The notes under the pieces were generated by a model. The model worked only from the letters and a program-made list of their open reading frames with translations. It ran no database searches and had not been told where the DNA came from. Below, piece by piece: positions 31,910 through 35,914 of a DNA stretch of 35,914 nt. Origin of the DNA: Thermoleophilaceae bacterium (GTDB taxonomy: Bacteria; Actinomycetota; Thermoleophilia; Solirubrobacterales; Thermoleophilaceae); the NCBI GenBank assembly GCA_014534235.1, contig JACVRW010000022.1, forward strand, positions 1-35,914. Reading direction: 5' to 3'. Position 1 is the first letter of the stretch. Each line of letters begins with the position of its first letter. Made by a program: the position numbers and the translations under genes.

Positions 31910-32550
31910 TCCACGGGCCAGTGCTCGCCCTGGCCGACGCGGTCGAGCCCGAGCCAGGCGAACTCCATCGCGGTCTCGAGCACGAGCTCTCGTCGCACCT
32001 CCGTGTGGTCGGCCCACCAGTTGGCGACCGACTGGATCGAGCCCACGAGCATCTGCGCGAGCACCTGGATGCCTGGGTCGGCCGCGGGGTGGGCCTGATC
32101 GCGGGGCTTGGCCCCCGGGTCCTCGGCGATCAGGCCGGCGACAAGCGAGGTGATCTGCGCGCCGACCCGGTCGAGCGCCGCCGCGGACTCCGGATCGACG
32201 GTCTCGCGGAACAACACGCGCCACGCGTCGCGGCGCTCCTCGACGAATCGGAAGAACGCCTCCATGCCGGCCTTGAGCCGGGCGGCGCTCGACTCGGCCT
32301 CCACGGCGGCTACGGCGTCCGACACCCGCTTGAAGAGCTCGCTCGCCTGGGCCTCGAGCAGGTCGGCGTGGAGAGCCTGCTTGGACGCGAAGTGCTCGTA
32401 GATCAGCGCCTTCGAGATTCCCGCGGCGCGCGCGATGTCGTCGATCGACGAGGCGTGGTACCCGCGCTCGGCGAACACCTCCATCGCAGACCCCTGGATG
32501 GCGGCACGGCGCTGGTCGGCCGTGAGGCGCTTGCGCGGAGTGGTGGTCAT
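31906..32550 (-). CDS. TetR-family transcriptional regulator of fatty-acid genes
   Basis: A 214-residue TetR-type repressor. The N-terminal HTH, FAERGYHASSIDDIARAAGI then SKALIYEHFASKQAL, is canonical. The variable C-terminal helices form a ligand pocket. ATG 32550 has GGAAGG four to nine bases upstream; the longer reading adds 60 residues of poor quality. The ATGA overlap with the downstream acyl-CoA synthetase implies that it controls this operon, with acyl-CoA or a fatty acid as the likely effector (inference). It might also act on the palindrome before the acyl-CoA dehydrogenase at 33.5 kb, although no copy of that palindrome is visible in its own promoter region. Confidence 0.9.
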   Translation of the reverse strand: MTTTPRKRLTADQRRAAIQGSAMEVFAERGYHASSIDDIARAAGISKALIYEHFASKQALHADLLEAQASELFKRVSDAVAAVEAESSAARLKAGMEAFFRFVEERRDAWRVLFRETVDPESAAALDRVGAQITSLVAGLIAEDPGAKPRDQAHPAADPGIQVLAQMLVGSIQSVANWWADHTEVRRELVLETAMEFAWLGLDRVGQGEHWPVE

Positions 32551-32709
32551 GGCCCTTCCGTCATCAGCATCACGACTGCTGCCGGTCCGGCGTCCGACGG
32601 GGCGAAGAGGGAGCTTCGCAGATGATCGCTCAGGGGTGCGCTGGCTGCGGGGACGCGAATTCTCGGGCGGTGGGGTGGAACCCTCGTCGGAACATTTGCT
32701 AGCTTGCCG

Positions 32710-32836
32710 GCCACGCCGAATCCGCGGCAACGCGGAGCGGGGGACCCAATGTGGTGAGAGCCACGGGGCGAACCTCCTTCGAGGAGGCGCGCGAGCTCTT
32801 TCAGCGCGAGCCCGTCAGCTAACCCCGCAGGCGGAC
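32710..32836 (+). promoter_or_regulatory. Cyclic-di-AMP riboswitch (ydaO/yuaA class), copy 2
   Basis: The same ordered landmarks as copy 1: GCCGAATCCGC (32715-32725), AGCGGGGGACCCAATG, CGGGGCGAACC, then CGTCAGCTAACCCCGCAGG, with 32796-32833 identical to copy 1. A GAGGAGG/CCTCCTTC hairpin lies in the variable part. A TGCTAGCTT (-10 like) lies at 32697-32705. It directly precedes an NlpC/P60-like secreted protein, a classic actinobacterial target class. The ribosome site AAAGAG sits immediately past the 3' strand, so ligand binding could mask it. Confidence 0.9.
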
Positions 32837-32843
32837 GAAAGAG

Positions 32844-33428
32844 ATGCCTTCGCCCCGGAGCAACAAGATGCTGTTGCATGCCGCCGTCGTGGCCGCGTGC
32901 CTCGCGGGCGCCGTCGTCGGCGTGCCGGCCGCGAGCGCGGACGACCCCCCCGGCGCCGGCGGAGCGGTCTTCGTGCCTCCTCCGCCGCCGCCGGAGAAGG
33001 CGCAGCTCGTGAACGGGCGCGTGATCGCGCCGGCCTCCGCCCCGCTGCGCGTGAAGCGCGTGATCGCGGCCGCCAACCGCCTCGTCGAGAAGCCGTACGT
33101 GTACGGAGGCGGCCATAAGCCGTTCGTGAAGGGCCAGCTCGATCGCGGCTACGACTGCTCGGGCGCGGTCTCCTACGCCCTCTGGGGTGGCCGGTTCCTG
33201 CGCTCGCCGCTGCCGTCGGGCGCGATGATGAGCTGGGGCCAGCGGGGGCCCGGACAGTGGATCACGGTCTACGCCCACGGCGGCCACGCGTACATGGTCG
33301 TGGCCGGGCTGCGGTTCGACACCTCACTGCGCGATTCGGACGCCCCCGGGCCGCGCACCGGCCCGCGCTGGAGCCGAACACTGCGAGAGTCCGCGGCGTT
33401 CGTCGCCCGCCATCCGGTCGGCTACTAG
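32844..33428 (+). CDS. Secreted NlpC/P60-like peptidoglycan hydrolase
   Basis: A 194-residue exported protein. The signal peptide is basic start plus LLHAAVVAACLAGAVVGVPA with cleavage near ASA-DD, followed by a Pro-rich linker (PPPPPPEK). The catalytic domain shows YVYGGGHKPF and LDRGYDCSGAVSYAL with the nucleophile Cys105, and a later GGHAYMVVAGLRFDTS with the probable base His148. This fits the papain-like NlpC/P60 fold that cuts stem peptides in the cell wall. It is expressed from the c-di-AMP riboswitch, linking wall turnover to c-di-AMP levels. ATG 32844 starts directly after the riboswitch. Confidence 0.85.
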   Translation: MPSPRSNKMLLHAAVVAACLAGAVVGVPAASADDPPGAGGAVFVPPPPPPEKAQLVNGRVIAPASAPLRVKRVIAAANRLVEKPYVYGGGHKPFVKGQLDRGYDCSGAVSYALWGGRFLRSPLPSGAMMSWGQRGPGQWITVYAHGGHAYMVVAGLRFDTSLRDSDAPGPRTGPRWSRTLRESAAFVARHPVGY

Positions 33429-33489
33429 TCGCAGCGAGCGTCACCGGGCGGCGGTGCCGGGCTCAGCGAAGCCTCGGCGCGCCGGGGGG

Positions 33490-33513
33490 TATTCTCGGCT
33501 GACTCGCGAGTCA
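33490..33513 (+). promoter_or_regulatory. Promoter -10 and palindromic operator of the acyl-CoA dehydrogenase gene
   Basis: TATTCT (33490-33495) followed at once by the perfect 14-bp palindrome TGACTCGCGAGTCA (33500-33513), spanning the expected transcription start. Its form suits a TetR- or GntR-type repressor of beta-oxidation genes; the regulator is not established. Confidence 0.55.
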
Positions 33514-33538
33514 ATCCCTGAGGAGCACGCCTGAACCG

Positions 33539-34741
33539 ATGGCAGTAGCCGCCAGTCCGTACACCGAGAAGACCGACGACCAGAAGGCGATCACCGAGAT
33601 GGTCCGTCAGTTCGTCGACAACGAGGTCATCCCGATCGCGGAGGAGTACGACCACGAGGACAAGTTCCCCGAGCCCGTCGTCGAGCAGATGAGGGAGCTC
33701 GGGCTGTTCGGCGTGACGATCCCCGAGGACTACGGCGGGATGGGGCTCGACCTGACTACCTACGCCATGATCGTGGAGGAGCTCTCGCGCGGCTGGATCT
33801 CGGTCTCTGGGATCGTCAACACCCACTTCATCGGCTCGTACCTGCTCATGAAGTTCGGCACGGACGAGCAGAAGGAGCACTTCCTGCCGGGGATGGCCAC
33901 CGGCGAGCTGCGTGCCGCCTTCTCGCTCTCCGAGCCGGAGGTCGGCTCCGACGTGCAGGGCATCAAGTCCGTCGCCCGTCGCACGGACGCTGGCGACTGG
34001 GAGCTGCACGGTCAGAAGATGTGGGTGACGAACGGGCTGATGTCGGGGGTCGTGTTCGTGCTGATGAAGGACGATCCGAAGGCGGACCCGCCGTACAAGG
34101 GCATGACCTGCTTCATCACCGAGAAGGAGGCGGGGGCGTCCGCGAACCCGGGGCTCACGATCCCGCCCAAGATCAAGAAGATGGGCTACAAGGGCGTCGA
34201 ATCCACGGAGCTCGTGTACGACGGCTACCGCTGTCCGCCGGAGCGGATCCTCGGCGGCGAGGAGGCGGGGCTCGGCAAGGGCTTCGTGCAGATGATGGAC
34301 GCGCTCGAGGTGGGGCGCGTGAACGTCGCCGCCCGGGGCGTGGGCATCGCACAGCGGGCGCTCGAGCTGGCGCTTACGTACTCGCAGCAGCGCAAGGCGT
34401 TCGGCCGGGAGATCGCGAAGCACCAGGCGATCCAGTTCAAGCTGGCCGACATGGCCACGAAGGTCGAGGCCGCCCGCCTGCTCACGCTGAAGGCCGCGCG
34501 CATGAAGGACGCGGGCCAGCGCTCCGACCTCGAGGCCGGCATGGCGAAGCTGTTCGCGTCGGAGACCGGCAAGGAGGTCGTCGAGGAGGCCTTGCGGATC
34601 CACGGCGGCTACGGCTACTCGAAGGAGTACGAGATCGAGCGCCTCTACCGCGACGCGCCGCTGCTCCTGATCGGCGAGGGCACGTCCGAGATCCAGCGCA
34701 TGGTGATCGGCAAGAAGCTGCTCGAACGGCACAAGGTTTGA
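33539..34741 (+). CDS. Acyl-CoA dehydrogenase
   Basis: A 400-residue FAD-dependent flavoprotein catalysing alpha-beta dehydrogenation of acyl-CoA. Standard blocks: GLFGVTIPEDYGGMGLD (N-terminal helical domain), AFSLSEPEVGSD (signature 1, substrate/FAD contact), QKMWVTNGLMSG, QYSQQRKAFG-type SQQRKAFGREI (FAD-binding), and the C-terminal RDAPLLLIGEGTSEIQRMVI containing the catalytic base Glu380. It fits short/medium-chain dehydrogenases of beta-oxidation or branched-chain amino-acid breakdown; chain length cannot be read from sequence. It is followed after seven bases by the SCP2-like gene. Confidence 0.95.
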   Translation: MAVAASPYTEKTDDQKAITEMVRQFVDNEVIPIAEEYDHEDKFPEPVVEQMRELGLFGVTIPEDYGGMGLDLTTYAMIVEELSRGWISVSGIVNTHFIGSYLLMKFGTDEQKEHFLPGMATGELRAAFSLSEPEVGSDVQGIKSVARRTDAGDWELHGQKMWVTNGLMSGVVFVLMKDDPKADPPYKGMTCFITEKEAGASANPGLTIPPKIKKMGYKGVESTELVYDGYRCPPERILGGEEAGLGKGFVQMMDALEVGRVNVAARGVGIAQRALELALTYSQQRKAFGREIAKHQAIQFKLADMATKVEAARLLTLKAARMKDAGQRSDLEAGMAKLFASETGKEVVEEALRIHGGYGYSKEYEIERLYRDAPLLLIGEGTSEIQRMVIGKKLLERHKV

Positions 34742-34748
34742 GGGCGGC

Positions 34749-35108
34749 GTGGCCGCCGGCGATACCAGGGTCCTGATCCGCGGCGCCATCGAACGCCTGC
34801 AGGAGGAGGTGCCCGCGCTGAAGCAGTTGAAGCTCGTGATGAGGCTGGAGCTGCGCGCCCGCGGCGGCAACGTGCCGATCTGGCGGGTCGAGCTGCCGGG
34901 ACCGAAGATCGACCGCGACCCCGCGGGCGACGCCCGACTCGACGTATCGGTGGCTCGCTCGCACTTCAACGAGCTCGCCACCGACGGGCGCCTGCGTGAC
35001 TGGGTCCGGGCCTACGAGCACGGTCACGTGCGCGTGAGCGGCGACGCGGGCGTCGTGAAGCTGCTCGGCAACGTCATCCAGCGCCAGCTGGCCCGCGCCC
35101 GGACGTAG
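34749..35108 (+). CDS. SCP2-like small protein
   Basis: A 119-residue soluble protein with GTG start at 34749, seven bases after the acyl-CoA dehydrogenase. The pattern of a charged N-terminal helix, a beta strand pair (VPIWRVELPG, ARLDVSVARSHFNELATDGR) and a late VRVSGDAGVVKLLGNVI helix resembles SCP2 sterol-transfer-like domains (strand-helix-GDxxxxxxL). These bind hydrophobic ligands, which would fit a partner in acyl-CoA metabolism. The similarity is moderate and by eye only. Confidence 0.6.
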   Translation: MAAGDTRVLIRGAIERLQEEVPALKQLKLVMRLELRARGGNVPIWRVELPGPKIDRDPAGDARLDVSVARSHFNELATDGRLRDWVRAYEHGHVRVSGDAGVVKLLGNVIQRQLARART

Positions 35109-35222
35109 ACGACTCATCGGTTGCCGGTCAAACCGTCGGTGAAAGCGCCGGTCCGCGCGACTGTGGCGGCGCCTGCGTCTTCGCCGGCCGGTAGCCTGCC
35201 GGCATCGAGGGAGGAGGTGCGG

Positions 35223-35681
35223 ATGCCCAGCAGGGAGAGCGCGGCCAGCCGTTTCGTCCGTGAGGGAGAGGGTGACGACGGCGGCGCGGTCGGCGGCGAG
35301 GAGCTGCTCGACCGGCTCGAGCGCCAGGGCGAAAGGGTCGCCGAGCTGGCCGCCGTCGCCGCTACGGCGGAGCGCCGGCTCGCCGCCGAGCGTCAGACGC
35401 GCAAGAAGCTGGGGGCGGAGCTGGCGGCAGAACGGGCGCGGCGCGCCGAGCTCGAGTCGCAGCTCGGTGAGGCGAGGCGCGCGCGGCACGCGCTGAGCCA
35501 GAAGCTGGTGCGCGAACGGTCCGTCCGCGACGAGACCGCCGCCGAGCTCGAGGCGGCGAGAGTCAGGACGGCGACGCTCGAGGAGCGCCTGCACGCGGTG
35601 TCGGCCCAGTTGAAGGAGACGGAGGAGCAGCTAGAGCGCCGCCGCAGGCGGGGGATCGGGCGACTGCGGGGGGGCGGTTAG
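35223..35681 (+). CDS. Coiled-coil protein, function unknown
   Basis: A 152-residue protein, ATG 35223 preceded by AGGAGG (35212-35217) at five-base spacing; the longer reading upstream lacks a ribosome site. After a Gly/Asp-rich N-terminus, residues ~30-140 form one long heptad-patterned coiled coil rich in Ala, Leu, Glu and Arg (ELAAERARRAELESQLGEAR), ending in a basic Gly-rich tail (RRRRRGIGRLRGGG). No signal peptide or membrane segment. Such proteins often act in cytoskeletal or cell-division scaffolds, but nothing specific indicates that here. Bases 35682-35846 after it show no gene. Confidence 0.75.
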   Translation: MPSRESAASRFVREGEGDDGGAVGGEELLDRLERQGERVAELAAVAATAERRLAAERQTRKKLGAELAAERARRAELESQLGEARRARHALSQKLVRERSVRDETAAELEAARVRTATLEERLHAVSAQLKETEEQLERRRRRGIGRLRGGG

Positions 35682-35846
35682 CGCTAGCGGCGCTCCGGCC
35701 GAAGGCTCGGGCGTGTCGGTCTCCGCCGGCCGGGTTGGGGCTGGGTAAGCGCCTTCCACGCTCGCTGCGGCGGCCGCGATCGCTCGAGCGGCGGAGGAAA
35801 CGCTTCGCTGCGGCGCGGCGGCGGTTCGGGCGATTCGGTCGGGCCC

Positions 35847-35914
35847 CTACGCCGGGTGGCGCTCCAGTGCGGCGCCGCCGTCGTAGAGCTTGATCACGCG
35901 GACGACGCCTGGCG
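35847..35914 (-). CDS. C-terminal end of a gene running off the window (partial)
   Basis: On the minus strand the frame from 35912 reads PGVVRVIKLYDGGAALERHPA to TAG at 35847-35849, with every sense codon ending in G or C. It is convergent with the coiled-coil gene. Too short to identify. Confidence 0.5.
   Translation of the reverse strand, partial: PGVVRVIKLYDGGAALERHPA

Overview
The window is about 70% GC. Its genes have strongly G/C-biased third codon positions and frequent GTG starts. Together with a GAAC-N4-GTTC LexA box, a bacterial type A RNase P RNA and two cyclic-di-AMP riboswitches (one ahead of an NlpC/P60-like gene), this points to an actinobacterium. Several small hypothetical families look like ones I associate with Thermoleophilia/Solirubrobacterales. 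That placement is inference from gene style, not from a marker comparison.

Layout. 1-2.5 kb: the tail of an upstream gene coupled to an osmoprotectant ABC-transporter lipoprotein, a small GNAT-like protein and a LysR regulator. 2.6-9.1 kb: a damaged CBS/DUF294 nucleotidyltransferase gene (minus) abuts the 3' stub of an amino-acid permease (plus) at a probable deletion junction; an intact aldehyde dehydrogenase and a choline-dehydrogenase-like GMC oxidoreductase follow, then a full-length APC permease on the minus strand. 9.1-14.8 kb: metallophosphoesterase, nucleotidyltransferase-like protein, class V aminotransferase, a broken lipoprotein, a CBS protein, a small conserved protein and manganese catalase. 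14.8-18 kb: a broken KamB-like 16S rRNA methyltransferase, then a 2.4-kb islet bounded by a 37-bp direct repeat of the tRNA-Leu(GAG) 3' end, holding small membrane, zinc-ribbon and HTH genes but no integrase. 18-20.7 kb: lexA with promoter and SOS box, an overlapping zinc-ribbon gene, rnpB, a zinc-ribbon protein and a membrane cytochrome c. 20.7-24.5 kb: c-di-AMP riboswitch 1 with a tail-anchored protein, an AhpD-like protein with its HxlR regulator, glutamine synthetase and a MarR regulator. 24.5-30.4 kb: an MMPL exporter, a DUF255/YyaL protein and an orphan AAA ATPase. 30.4-35.9 kb: acyl-CoA synthetase with TetR, c-di-AMP riboswitch 2 with an NlpC/P60-like protein, acyl-CoA dehydrogenase with an SCP2-like neighbour, and a coiled-coil protein.

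Functional threads: osmolyte uptake and possible choline-to-betaine oxidation; c-di-AMP control of envelope proteins; SOS control; fatty-acid activation and beta-oxidation. Broken genes cluster at 2.6-4.3 kb and 12.3-17.1 kb, while the housekeeping genes (lexA, rnpB, glnA, exporter, beta-oxidation) look intact. That favours real decay and insertion/deletion over uniform sequencing error, but single-base indels in homopolymers cannot be excluded as errors from the sequence alone.
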